A stretch of DNA of 64,000 nucleotides from Mycoplasmopsis agalactiae PG2 (GCF_000063605.1 NC_009497.1:806001-870000), one strand, 5' to 3'; positions 10,809-19,889 are shown, counted from the stretch's first letter. The notes: generated by a model not told the origin, from the letters alone. Translations and numbers: made by a program.

Positions 10809-12179
10809 CTAAAGTAAGCTTAGTTCGGTTAAAGTCTTAACCATAATACCTTGTGGCACTTCACTAATTTCAGCTGTACCAGCTACGTCAAGATGAATGT
10901 GTTCAACACCTTCTGTAAATTCAGCTAAAAACATTGCCGCAGAACATGAACCAGCATTTCCTGAAAAATCTGTGTTTTTTAAGTCAGCCACTTTTGATGA
11001 CTTAATATTTTTAGCAAATGCTTTATCAAGTGGCATTCTTCAAATTAATTCATTAGCATTATCAGCAGCTTTTTTGATATCTTCTCAAGCTTTATCACTT
11101 GTTGCTCATGTACCTGTGTATGTTTGTCCTAAAGCAACAACCATAGCTCCAGTTAAGGTTGCTACATCGATTAATCTAGTTGCATTAAGTACTTTTGCAC
11201 CATAAACAAGTCCATCAGCCATTACCAATCTTCCTTCAGCATCAGTGTTGTTAATTTCAACACTTTTACCATTCATGGCTACTCATACTGAATCAGGAAG
11301 TGAAGCATCACCATTAACTCTATTGTCAGTAATACACATAATTGCAGCTACATTTTTCTTAGGTTTTAATTGTGCAATTGCTTTCATTGTTGCTGCAACA
11401 ATAGCTGAACCAGACATATCAAATTTCATTGATACCATTGATCTAGAAGGTTTTAGTGAATAACCCCCTGAATCAAAAGTAATACCTTTACCAATCATTA
11501 CAGTTTTTTCTTTTGAATCTTTGTCGCCATTGTATTCAATAACAACAACTCTAGGTTCATAAACACTTCCCTTATTTACAGAAAGTAAAAGTCCCATTTT
11601 AAGTTCTTCAATTTCCTTTTTCTTTAAAACAGTAACTTTTAGGTTTTCATATTGTTCTAAGTCTTTAGCAACTTTTTCAGCTAAAAATTCAGAGTTACAA
11701 ATGTTAGGCGGCATAATTTGTAAATCACGCGCAAAGTTTGTGGCCTTAGCTAAAACCAGTGATTTGTTAAATTGCTCACTAACTTCACTAGTTACTTTTT
11801 CAATAAAAGGAATTAATTCAACTTCTTCTTTTTCATCTTTTTTTCTAGCTGAATATATTTCGCCTTTGGCAAAGTATACTGCTCTAACAAAAGCATCAGT
11901 AACTTTAGCTAAAGGAAGTTTTTCAGTTGCGAATGAAGCTAAATCAACTTGATAGTTTCTATTAGCATTTACCGCTAAGCCTTTAAAAAAGCCTTCTAGG
12001 TCAGAAAATGATAAAGAATCTCTCTTACTAAAGTATGCCAAAGCTTCATTTTTTTCATGATATTCAGTGATGCTACTATCTTTTTTAATTAAAAAATTGC
12101 AACTTGTTTCTTCATCAAATGTTGCTTTAAGCAACATATTGTTATCTCTTTTTGATGTTATTGTTTCAAATAATTTCAT
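10809..12179 (-). CDS. pepA: M17-family leucyl aminopeptidase
   Basis: Removes N-terminal residues from peptides in the cytosol, using two metal ions. It has 456 residues with several TGA-Trp codons. The metal-binding family signature NTDAEGRL is encoded around 11217-11245. [15 protein letters not shown] and MKFDMSGSA are also typical. An upstream in-frame ATG exists at 12194, but it overlaps the AAAGGA ribosome-binding site, so ATG 12179 (MKLFETITS) is preferred. Confidence 0.94.
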
Positions 12180-12312
12180 AAAGCATCCTTTCACTAACTT
12201 CTGCTTATTTTCTTATTTTATCATTTTAATTTTCATATAATTACATCTAAAAAATTTATTATTTTCGGCATTTTTATGATAATAATATATTATTTTAAAC
12301 AAAGGAATAAAT

Positions 12313-13320
12313 ATGAACAAGATACTAAACACAATAAAGAAAAAATGACATGATTTTTCATTTTTTCCTAAATTAACAATAAGAAAAATTTCTTTTGTTG
12401 GAATACTTATAGCAATCTCTGTTGTTATTTTTGTTGTCTTTGCTTCTTTTGTTCCTCTTATTTCAATCCCAACCTATAAAATCAGTTTTATAGGCTTGCC
12501 TATTAAAATTAGCGGACTAATTTTCGGGCCTTTAGTTGGAGGAACAGTTGGACTAATAAGCGACATAATCTCCTTTTCAATGTTCCCAACTTTCTATAAT
12601 TTTTACTATACACTAGCTGCTATTGTTGATGGTGTAATTGCTGGTTTAGTAGGAATAATTTTCCTTAAAATCCTAAATTATGCCTTTGGTGGTCAATTTA
12701 GAGATGCTAGTTTTGATAATGCCATCTTTAAACAAAAAGAGCGTTTGTATAAACTAGTATTAGAAGATCCGCAAAGCCCAAAAATTTCTAAAATAAAGAC
12801 AAAAATTATTATGCTTGGTGAGCAACGTAAAAGCGCAAATGTTACTAACCAAGAAAAAAAACTTCTTAATATCAACTTGCTCGTTGCATTATTATTGATC
12901 GTTTTAACAATACTATTTATCTACTTTGTAGTATTCCGTGTTATTGATGATTCTACAATTAAGCAATTTAGCGTAATACCTAATAAAATAGGCTTATACG
13001 CCTTAATGACTTCAGGTTATTTAGCTATGTTTATCTTCTTAATAGTGGCTAGATTTAAAATGCATCCTAAGCGTTTCTTAGTAATTATTCCAATTGTTAT
13101 TTTTTCAGCAATCATTGAATTAATTAATGTGCCACTGCTTTCTTTAGCTGACTATTCAACAACAGGAGCATCAAGCCAAGCTGGCTCAATAATAACTTAT
13201 ATGTTTCAACACATTGTCTTTAGCCCAATTAAAATATGGTTTAATATGTTTGTTATATTTTTTACATACAATGTAATTAACCCACTAGTAAACAAAAACA
13301 GCGCTATTATGTACGAATAA
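12313..13320 (+). CDS. ECF transporter S component, folate-family-like
   Basis: A 335-residue membrane protein. After a short basic N terminus come hydrophobic segments with the pattern PTYKISFIGLPIKISGLIFG then GGTVGLISDI, the usual glycine-rich motif region of S components that bind vitamins for the shared ECF motor. A hydrophilic Lys-rich insertion of about 60 residues (around 130-190) splits the membrane segments, which is longer than usual. AAAGGA precedes the ATG. The substrate cannot be read from sequence. Confidence 0.68.
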
Positions 13321-13333
13321 TAGGCTGTTTTTT
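13294..13333 (+). terminator. Terminator overlapping the end of the S-component gene
   Basis: AAAAACAG plus CGCTATTAT pairs with ATAATAG plus CTGTTTTT across the last codons and the stop. A GTTTTATAGG copy follows at 13339-13348. Confidence 0.65.
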
Positions 13334-13385
13334 AACCTGTTTTATAGGCTTATAAGCTTAATGATTTGTGCTATAAAATTGCAAA

Positions 13386-13649
13386 TTAGTTGGTTTTTCA
13401 GCTGTCATGAGAGCTTTCAGACAGTGCATATGCAATTATTAAAAATATTCCACCTATTATGCCAGCAAAAAATATATTGATAATGCCTGTTATTAAAATA
13501 AATGTTCTATCATACTTTCTTGCTCCTAGACACATAACAGAAAGAACGATGCTAACAATGCCTACCCCCACTAAAGCAAACAGTGCGCCGCCAACTATTC
13601 CTAAAGTAGCACCAACAATGACAAATGTCTCATATTCTTTTTTATTCAT
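13386..13649 (-). CDS. Small hypothetical membrane protein flanking the vsp locus
   Basis: An 87-residue protein with a TGA-Trp five codons before its TAA stop. It has an N-terminal MNKKEYETF followed by three glycine/valine-rich hydrophobic stretches, about residues 9-30, 31-45 and 50-75. I do not recognise the family. It has a weak ribosome-binding site and reads away from the first vsp gene. Confidence 0.55.
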
Positions 13650-13720
13650 ACGTAATATTATTTTACTAAAAAGGTAACTTGTGCTTGCCTGTTACCAAAT
13701 AATTTAATAATAAATTAACT

Positions 13721-13795
13721 ACTTTTGATATTTATTAATAGATTTATAAAGCATTTTTAAGGCTATTTTATAGCCTTTAAAGAAAGGATAAATTT
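13721..13795 (+). repeat. vsp 5' conserved block, copy 1 (A-type palindrome)
   Basis: A 75-nt block before the vsp at 13796, shared by all six vsp genes. It contains AAGGCTATTTTATAGCCTT (13759-13777), then the AAAGAAAGGA ribosome-binding region. Family knowledge (M. bovis vsp, M. agalactiae vpma) places the site-specific recombination site within this 5' untranslated block. Confidence 0.88.
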
Positions 13796-14851
13796 ATGAA
13801 AAAATCAAAGTTTTTATTACTTGGATCAGTTGCTTCAATGGCCGCAATACCTTTTGTAGCTGCTAAGTGTGGTGGCACTAAAGAAGAAAATAAAAAGCCT
13901 GCTGAAATGCCAGGTGGCACAGAACAACCAGGAAAACCAGGTGATACAGATCAGCCTGCACAACCAAACCCTGGCACAACTCCAAGCACACCAGCTAAAC
14001 CAGGTAAAACCCCTGAAAGAATGGCACAAGATACTGATGTAAGTGGTGCTGACATTAGTGGTTCTATTAAAACGCCAGACACCACTGCAACAAAAACTAA
14101 ACTTAGTGACGCGCTAAAAACTATTGCTAATAACAACTTAGGAAAAGTACAAGTTTCTAAAGAAGATAAAGACAAAAAAGAAAAAGTTGAGGAAGCAATT
14201 AAAACAGCTCTTGTTGCAAAAGTTACAACATTAAAAGGCAAGGACTTAAAATTAAAAGCTGACTTAAGCAAGAATAATGTAGTTGTTTCATCTAATGATT
14301 TTGAAGGTGAAGTTACTCTTAAATTTGAAGTTGAAACATCATCTGGAGCAAAAGCAAAACTTAGTGACGCGCTAAAAACTATTGCTAATAACAACTTAGG
14401 AAAAGTACAAGTTTCTAAAGAAGATAAAGACAAAAAAGAAAAAGTTGAGGAAGCAATTAAAACAGCTCTTGTTGCAAAAGTTACAACATTAAAAGGCAAG
14501 GACTTAAAATTAAAAGCTGACTTAAGCAAGAATAATGTAGTTGTTTCATCTAATGATTTTGAAGGTGAAGTTACTCTTAAATTTGAAGTTGAAACATCAT
14601 CTGGAGCAAAAGCAAAACTTAGTGACGCGCTAAAAACTATTGCTAATAACAACTTAGGAAAAGTACAAGTTTCTAAAGAAGATAAAGACAAAAAAGAAAA
14701 AGTTGAGGAAGCAATTAAAACAGCTCTTGTTGCAAAAGTTACAACATTAAAAGGCAAGGACTTAAAATTAAAAGCTGACTTAAGCAAGAATAATGTAGTT
14801 GTTTCATCTAATGATTTTGAAGGTGAAGTTACTCTTAAATTTGAAGTATAA
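13796..14851 (+). CDS. vsp: Variable surface lipoprotein (vsp copy 1) with three tandem repeats
   Basis: A 351-residue surface lipoprotein. The signal MKKSKFLLLGSVASMA ends in a lipobox with Cys25 (VAAKC). A Pro/Gly/Gln-rich low-complexity region follows, then three 258-bp (86-residue) tandem units starting at 14099, 14357 and 14615. These look identical at DNA level, the third lacking its last 8 residues. Each begins KLSDALKTIANNNLGK and is rich in Lys and Asp. Vsp proteins are phase- and size-variable adhesins/antigens of M. bovis. Its first 390 or so bases are the same as those of vsp copy 5. Confidence 0.93.
   Translation: MKKSKFLLLGSVASMAAIPFVAAKCGGTKEENKKPAEMPGGTEQPGKPGDTDQPAQPNPGTTPSTPAKPGKTPERMAQDTDVSGADISGSIKTPDTTATKTKLSDALKTIANNNLGKVQVSKEDKDKKEKVEEAIKTALVAKVTTLKGKDLKLKADLSKNNVVVSSNDFEGEVTLKFEVETSSGAKAKLSDALKTIANNNLGKVQVSKEDKDKKEKVEEAIKTALVAKVTTLKGKDLKLKADLSKNNVVVSSNDFEGEVTLKFEVETSSGAKAKLSDALKTIANNNLGKVQVSKEDKDKKEKVEEAIKTALVAKVTTLKGKDLKLKADLSKNNVVVSSNDFEGEVTLKFEV
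14099..14848 (+). repeat. Intragenic 258-bp tandem repeats
   Basis: Units at 14099-14356, 14357-14614 and 14615-14848 (last one short). I saw no base difference between units, so the array is likely to expand and contract by slippage or recombination. Confidence 0.92.
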
Positions 14852-14900
14852 GTGAAAAATTAATAATAATCTCAACGTATTATCGTTTTACAAACAAGTC

Positions 14901-14936
14901 AAATATAGGTCATAACAAGTGGCCTATATTTTAGTT
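14901..14936 (+). terminator. Terminator after vsp copy 1
   Basis: AAATATAGG (14901-14909) pairs with CCTATATTT (14923-14931), followed by T-rich sequence. Confidence 0.65.
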
Positions 14937-14969
14937 CTATCATGTCACTAGTTTGCTTATAAACTCACC

Positions 14970-15044
14970 ACTTTTGATATTTATTAATAGATTTATAAAG
15001 CATTTTTAAGGCTATTTTATAGCCTTTAAAGAAAGGATAAATTT
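14970..15044 (+). repeat. vsp 5' conserved block, copy 2 (A-type palindrome)
   Basis: Same 75-nt block as copy 1, with AAGGCTATTTTATAGCCTT at 15008-15026. Sequence upstream of the block differs from the other copies. Confidence 0.88.
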
Positions 15045-16034
15045 ATGAAAAAATCAAAGTTTGTATTACTTGGATCGGTTGCTTCTTTAGTTTCAATTCC
15101 ATTTGTAGCAGCTAAATGTGGTGGTACTAAAGATGAAGAGAAGAAGCCAGCTGATACACAAGGTAGAGGTCAAAAAAATCCAGGCGACAATCAAAATTCT
15201 GGCACAGAAAATGGCGGAAATAGTAATGGTAACAGTGCAACAACAAACGAAAAGAAATCACTATCAGTGCTTATATCTAATGAAAATCAACAATTAGGTG
15301 AAATCAAGAAGAAAGACAAGGATAGCATTTTAGATGCGTTATTAGCAAAAAATAAAGCACTAAATCTTGACAAATCTCAATTAGATGTTAAAGATATTAA
15401 AGATGGGTCAGCAGTTGTTTTTGCTAAAAATGATAGCAAAAAATATAGAGGCCAAATCCTGGTTTCATTCACTTTAAATGCTTCTAGAACACCTGAAAAT
15501 AGTGGTGGCGAAATTACAACTGAGAAGAGAAGTTTACCAGCATTAATTTCTAATCAAGGGCAACAATTAGGTGAAATCAAGAAGAAAGACAAGGATAGCA
15601 TTTTAGATGCGTTATTAGCAAAAAATAAAGCACTAAATCTTGACAAATCTCAATTAGATGTTAAAGATATTAAAGATGGGTCAGCAGTTGTTTTTGCTAA
15701 AAATGATAGCAAAAAATATAGAGGCCAAATCCTGGTTTCATTCACTTTAAATGCTTCTAGAACACCTGAAAATAGTGGTGGCGAAATTACAACTGAGAAG
15801 AGAAGTTTACCAGCATTAATTTCTAATCAAGGGCAACAATTAGGTGAAATCAAGAAGAAAGACAAGGATAGCATTTTAGATGCGTTATTAGCAAAAAATA
15901 AAGCACTAAATCTTGACAAATCTCAATTAGATGTTAAAGATATTAAAGATGGGTCAGCAGTTGTTTTTGCTAAAAATGATAGCAAAAAATATAGAGGCCA
16001 AATCCTGGTTTCATTCACTTTAAATGCTTCTTAG
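15045..16034 (+). CDS. vsp: Variable surface lipoprotein (vsp copy 2) with three tandem repeats
   Basis: A 329-residue lipoprotein with signal MKKSKFVLLGSVASLVS and Cys25. A Gly/Asn/Gln-rich linker leads to three 273-bp (91-residue) repeats, whose common point lies at 15291, 15564 and 15837. Each contains LGEIKKKDKDSILDALLAK. The last unit stops at LNAS: compared with the units before it, an extra T and later changes create stop codons in the following linker, so the array's 3' edge looks decayed. Confidence 0.92.
   Translation: MKKSKFVLLGSVASLVSIPFVAAKCGGTKDEEKKPADTQGRGQKNPGDNQNSGTENGGNSNGNSATTNEKKSLSVLISNENQQLGEIKKKDKDSILDALLAKNKALNLDKSQLDVKDIKDGSAVVFAKNDSKKYRGQILVSFTLNASRTPENSGGEITTEKRSLPALISNQGQQLGEIKKKDKDSILDALLAKNKALNLDKSQLDVKDIKDGSAVVFAKNDSKKYRGQILVSFTLNASRTPENSGGEITTEKRSLPALISNQGQQLGEIKKKDKDSILDALLAKNKALNLDKSQLDVKDIKDGSAVVFAKNDSKKYRGQILVSFTLNAS
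15291..16030 (+). repeat. Intragenic 273-bp tandem repeats
   Basis: Three units with spacing of exactly 273 bp. Units 2 and 3 are identical as far as read. Unit 1 differs only in its first codons (SVLISNENQ versus PALISNQGQ). Confidence 0.9.
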
Positions 16035-16099
16035 AACACCTTAAAAATAGTGGTATAGAACTAGATAAAGTTATTATTTATAAAACATAAATCAAAAAA

Positions 16100-16136
16100 C
16101 AAAAACCAAAGGTCAATCTAAACTTTTGGTTTTTAT
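16100..16136. terminator. Terminator between convergent vsp copies 2 and 3
   Basis: AAAAACCAAAG (16100-16110) pairs with CTTTTGGTTTTT (16123-16134), T-rich on + and A-rich on -. Confidence 0.8.
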
Positions 16137-16182
16137 TGTATATTGATGCAGCAATACTTTCATTGCTAAGCTTAAGGATTTT

Positions 16183-16848
16183 TTAAAATGATGATTTTTC
16201 AAATTTTACAATCTCTTCATAATTATGAGGCCTTGTAGGAGTGTGCTCATCCCTTTCTTCTGGGGTTTCTTCCTTTTTAAATGCCTCAGCCAAATCCTTG
16301 GCTTTTTTCTCTTCTGCTTCTTTTTTCTTCTTTTCTTCTAAGTCTTTTTTCTTCCTATCCTCTAGGTAATTGACCTTCATTACTTTAGCTACACTTCCAA
16401 ATTCAAGTTCTAATTCTTCAGCACCAACTTTAATTTTTATTTTTTGTTGTGCCTGTAAACCAAGTTTTTTATCTTTATCACTTTCAGAGACTAACTTGAC
16501 AAGTTCTTTTTCTTTATCACCTAGTTTTGATGCAATCTTGTCTAGTACTGATTGATATGTATCTCCTTCCTTGAATGAGTTTTGTAAACGGTCTTCAAAT
16601 TTTGGAGCTAAGCCTCAAATTGAATTTATTTTATCTTTTAAAACTTTAACATTTATTTCGCTCCCTTGTTGATCGCTACCACCTTCAGTTCCTGGATTTT
16701 GATTTCCTCCGGGATTATTTTGACCTCTACCTTGTGTATCAGCTGGCTTCTTCTCTTCATCTTTAGTACCACCACATTTAGCTGCTACAAATGGAATTGA
16801 AACTAAAGAAGCAACCGATCCAAGTAATACAAACTTTGATTTTTTCAT
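16183..16848 (-). CDS. vsp: Variable surface lipoprotein (vsp copy 3), inverted
   Basis: A 221-residue lipoprotein in the opposite orientation to most vsp genes. The signal MKKSKFVLLGSVASLVS, Cys25 and the following 16 or so residues match vsp copy 2. A linker rich in Gly, Asn and Gln leads to a module (GSEINVKVLKDKINSI, a TGA Trp, GLAPKF) shared with vsp copy 4. The C terminus is unlike the others: a charged Lys/Glu run of about 35 residues that should form a long helix, ending KFEKSSF. It is a mosaic of pieces found in its neighbours. Confidence 0.9.
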
Positions 16849-16923
16849 AAATTTATCCTTTCTTTAATGGCTATAAAATAGCCTTAAAAATGCTTTATAA
16901 ATCTATTAATAAATATCAAAAGT
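16849..16923 (-). repeat. vsp 5' conserved block, copy 3 (A-type palindrome with one mismatch)
   Basis: Inverted copy of the 75-nt block. The palindrome is at 16867-16885, but base 16868 breaks the outer pairing (GCCATT instead of GCCTTT on the gene strand). This inverted block is the natural partner for inversion with the + strand copies. Confidence 0.87.
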
Positions 16924-17605
16924 ACAAGTATATGCTTAGCGACTGCTTACTAAAAACAACAGCAATATTTGCTGCTTAAACACATCAACATAAAATAATG
17001 AATATGCAATCGTTAACATAATTTTTATACTAATATTTTTGTTACAAACTATAGAAAAATCCTATTTTCAATAAGTTTTTATTATTTTGTCTTTTATAAA
17101 GAATGCATATTAAAAAAAGAATTAAGCAAATAAATAGAAACATAAAAATAAATCTTCACGATTCTGTTTTTTAACAAACTAAAACATTCTGTAATCTTAG
17201 ATAAATTAATCTTTGTTTTTATAAAATAAAAACAGCAAGGCAAAATTCAGAATATCTCATTCGTAACTGTTTCGTATTTCTCTATATTCTAATAATTCTA
17301 AAAAAATATGTTTTAATATTAGAAATATATTTTTAATTGATTATATTTTCAAAATGACAATTTATAACTTATACAAAACGGATTATTTTTGTTGCTTTAA
17401 CAAACTCAGAAACTAGGCAACAAAAAATTTTTGCTATTTTTTTTTTTTTTATATAATATTGTCATCTATTGATGAATATATTAAGCGCTAAAAAACTACA
17501 TGCAACTTGATAACTTGATAAGTTGCAATTAGTAGAAGATTGTAGCGTTTTAATTAAATGGCTTAATTTGCTATTAATTTAGCACTTAATACATCATATA
17601 ATAAA
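16924..17605. other. AT-rich non-coding island between divergent vsp copies 3 and 4
   Basis: About 680 bp with no credible ORF on either strand. It holds a run of 14 T (17437-17450) directly followed by TATAAT (17452-17457). An inverted repeat TGCAACTT...AAGTTGCA lies at 17501-17527. A second TATAAT (17597-17602) lies just before the vsp copy 4 block, and no other vsp copy has one in this position. This is the best candidate for the active vsp promoter region. Confidence 0.6.
17437..17457 (+). promoter_or_regulatory. Poly-T tract joined to a TATAAT box
   Basis: Fourteen T followed by A and TATAAT (17452-17457), at -10 distance from an upstream TTTTGC/TTGCTA. A homopolymer here would change promoter spacing when its length slips. 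It reads toward vsp copy 4, about 210 nt away. Confidence 0.4.
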
Positions 17606-17676
17606 TTGATATTTATTAATAGATTTATAAAGCATTTTTAAGGCTATTTTATAGCCTTTAAAGAAAGGATAAATTT
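17606..17676 (+). repeat. vsp 5' conserved block, copy 4 (A-type palindrome)
   Basis: A 71-nt version of the block: identity starts at TTGATATTT, and the few bases shared further upstream by other copies are missing. Palindrome at 17640-17658. TATAAT at 17597-17602 abuts the block. Confidence 0.88.
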
Positions 17677-18717
17677 ATGAAAAAATCAAAGTTTTTATTA
17701 CTTGGATCAGTTGCTTCAATGGCCTCAATTCCTTTTGTGGCTGCTAAGTGTGGTGGTACTAAAGATGAAGAGAAGAAGCCAGCTGAAATGCCTGGTGGAG
17801 GTCAAAAAGACCCTAAAACTCCAGCAGAAGGCAGTCAAAATCCAGGAACTGAAGGTGGCGGTAATCAACAAGGGAGTGAAATAAATGTTAAAGCTTTAAA
17901 AGATAAAATAAATACAATTTGAGGCTTAGCTCCAGAATTTAAAGACCGTTTACAAAATTCATTCAAGGAAGGTGATACATATCAATCAGTACTAGACAAG
18001 ATTGCATCAAAACTAAGCGATAAAGAAAAACAACTTGTTAAATTAGCTTCTGATGATGATAAAAATAAGAAACTTGGCTTACAAGCACAACAAAAAATAA
18101 AAATTAAAGTTGGTGCTGAAGAATTAGAACTTGAATTTGGAAAAGTAGCCAATGCAAACGCTGCAGAAAATGATTTAAAAACAACAACAAAGCAAGCTTT
18201 AAACAAAGTTATAACAAAAACTGAATTGGGCGAAATTGCTAAAAAAGATTCTGACACTGTTAAGGCAGCATTGCTTGAAGCAGTAAAAGGATTAAAACTT
18301 GATGAACTAACAATTGATTTAGATCAAAGAGAAAACAAAGCCAAAGTTAAAGCTAATGCAAAAAGCACAATCTACGAAGGTGAAGTTACAGTTACATTTA
18401 CTGGAACTGAAGGTGGCGGTAATCAACAAGGGAGTGAAATAAATGTTAAAGCTTTAAAAGATAAAATAAATACAATTTGAGGCTTAGCTCCAGAATTTAA
18501 AGACCGTTTACAAAATTCATTCAAGGAAGGTGATACATATCAATCAGTACTAGACAAGATTGCATCAAAACTAAGCGATAAAGAAAAACAACTTGTTAAA
18601 TTAGCTTCTGATGATGATAAAAATAAGAAACTTGGCTTACAAGCACAACAAAAAATAAAAATTAAAGTTGGTGCTGAAGAATTAGAACTTGAATTTGGAA
18701 AAGTAGCCAATGCATAA
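17677..18717 (+). CDS. vsp: Variable surface lipoprotein (vsp copy 4), shortened by a 2-nt insertion
   Basis: A 346-residue lipoprotein (signal MKKSKFLLLGSVASMAS, Cys25) with Pro/Gly-rich linker and two large repeats of about 186 residues beginning GTEGGGNQQGSEINVK at 17845 and 18403. TGA codons at 17920 and 18478 are Trp. In the second repeat TGCAAACG has become TGCATAAACG, adding TA and giving a TAA stop at 18715-18717. The rest of the repeat continues in another frame to 18977. It sits next to the likely active promoter region. Confidence 0.88.
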
Positions 18718-18977
18718 ACGCTGCAGAAAATGATTTAAAAACAACAACAAAGCAAGCTTTAAACAAAGTTATAACAAAAACTGAATTGGGCGAAATTGCT
18801 AAAAAAGATTCTGACACTGTTAAGGCAGCATTGCTTGCAGCAGTAAAAGGATTAAAACTTGATGAACTAACAATTGATTTAGATCAAAGAGAAAACAAAG
18901 CCAAAGTTAAAGCTAATGCAAAAAGCACAATCTACGAAGGTGAAGTTACAGTTACATTTACTGTAAAAAAAGTTTAA
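18718..18977 (+). pseudogene. Out-of-frame 3' remainder of vsp copy 4
   Basis: Reads NAAENDLKTTTKQALNK and so on in the shifted frame, ending VTVTFTVKKV and TAA. It matches the first repeat except for one Glu-to-Ala change. Removing the inserted TA would restore one protein through to 18977. Confidence 0.85.
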
Positions 18978-19030
18978 TCAAAACTTAACGTCAGCAATGT
19001 CTGATGTTTTTATATTCTCATAAACTCACT

Positions 19031-19105
19031 GTTTTTGATATTTATTAATAGATTTATAAAGCATTTTTAAGGCTGTTTTACAGCCTTTAAAGAAAGGATA
19101 AATTT
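19031..19105 (+). repeat. vsp 5' conserved block, copy 5 (G-type palindrome)
   Basis: Same block, but the palindrome is AAGGCTGTTTTACAGCCTT (19069-19087): both arms carry a compensating change relative to copies 1, 2 and 4. Confidence 0.88.
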
Positions 19106-19822
19106 ATGAAAAAATCAAAGTTTTTATTACTTGGATCAGTTGCTTCAATGGCCGCAATACCTTTTGTAGCTGCTAAGTGTGGTGGCACTAAAGAAGAAAA
19201 TAAAAAGCCTGCTGAAATGCCAGGTGGCACAGAACAACCAGGAAAACCAGGTGATACAGATCAGCCTGCACAACCAAACCCTGGCACAACTCCAAGCACA
19301 CCAGCTAAACCAGGTAAAACCCCTGAAAGAATGGCACAAGATACTGATGTAAGTGGTGCTGACATTAGTGGTTCTATTAAAACGCCAGACACCACTGCAA
19401 CAAAAACTAAACTTAGTGACGCGCTAAAAACTATTGCTAATAACAACTTAGGAAAAGTACAAGTTTCTAAAGAAGATAAAGACAAAAAAGATAAAGAAGA
19501 TAAGACAGGTGGTAGCACATCAACTGATAATAAAGACCCCAAATCTCCAGGTGAAAGCGAAAGTGTCCCAATGGAATCAAGTAAAATTGACCTTAAAAAA
19601 CTCGAAGAATCTGTTAAACAAGAACTAAACAAGTTAGCTAAAAAAGATGTTCTTTCTGAAGATGTATTGGATGTCTTAAAGAAAGCAAAAGGGCTAGAAT
19701 CATTAAAGTTAGGTGATTTATCTAAGGTTGAATTTAATGAAAAAGATAAAAAATTAACAATTGAATCGCATAAAGACTCAAAATTAGTTACAGGCAAGTA
19801 TGAATTTACTTTAGAAAAGTAA
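19106..19822 (+). CDS. vsp: Variable surface lipoprotein (vsp copy 5), mosaic
   Basis: A 238-residue lipoprotein. From the ATG to about base 19491 it is the same as vsp copy 1 (signal, Cys25, Pro-rich linker and the start of the KLSDALKTIANNN repeat). It then breaks off (KDKKDKEDKTGG) and continues with a module ESSKIDLKKLEESVKQELN related to the repeats of vsp copy 6. This is direct evidence of recombination between vsp genes. A strong terminator follows. Confidence 0.92.
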   Translation: MKKSKFLLLGSVASMAAIPFVAAKCGGTKEENKKPAEMPGGTEQPGKPGDTDQPAQPNPGTTPSTPAKPGKTPERMAQDTDVSGADISGSIKTPDTTATKTKLSDALKTIANNNLGKVQVSKEDKDKKDKEDKTGGSTSTDNKDPKSPGESESVPMESSKIDLKKLEESVKQELNKLAKKDVLSEDVLDVLKKAKGLESLKLGDLSKVEFNEKDKKLTIESHKDSKLVTGKYEFTLEK

Positions 19823-19837
19823 AAACAAATGATAAGC

Positions 19838-19868
19838 AAAAAACGGGGCTTCCCGTTTTTGTTTTTTA
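19838..19868 (+). terminator. Terminator after vsp copy 5
   Basis: AAAAACGGG-GCTT-CCCGTTTTT followed by GTTTTTT. Confidence 0.9.
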
Positions 19869-19889
19869 TGTATTTATTTGTTATTTTTT

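Noticed and set aside
13951-14787. 278-codon minus-strand ORF opposite vsp copy 1, and similar ones opposite copies 5 and 6
   Set aside because: Mirror of the repeats in the coding strand; no ribosome-binding site, and composition follows the vsp codons.
14099-16030. Tandem repeats as a CRISPR array
   Set aside because: Units of 258 and 273 bp are adjacent without spacers and encode protein in frame; no cas genes.
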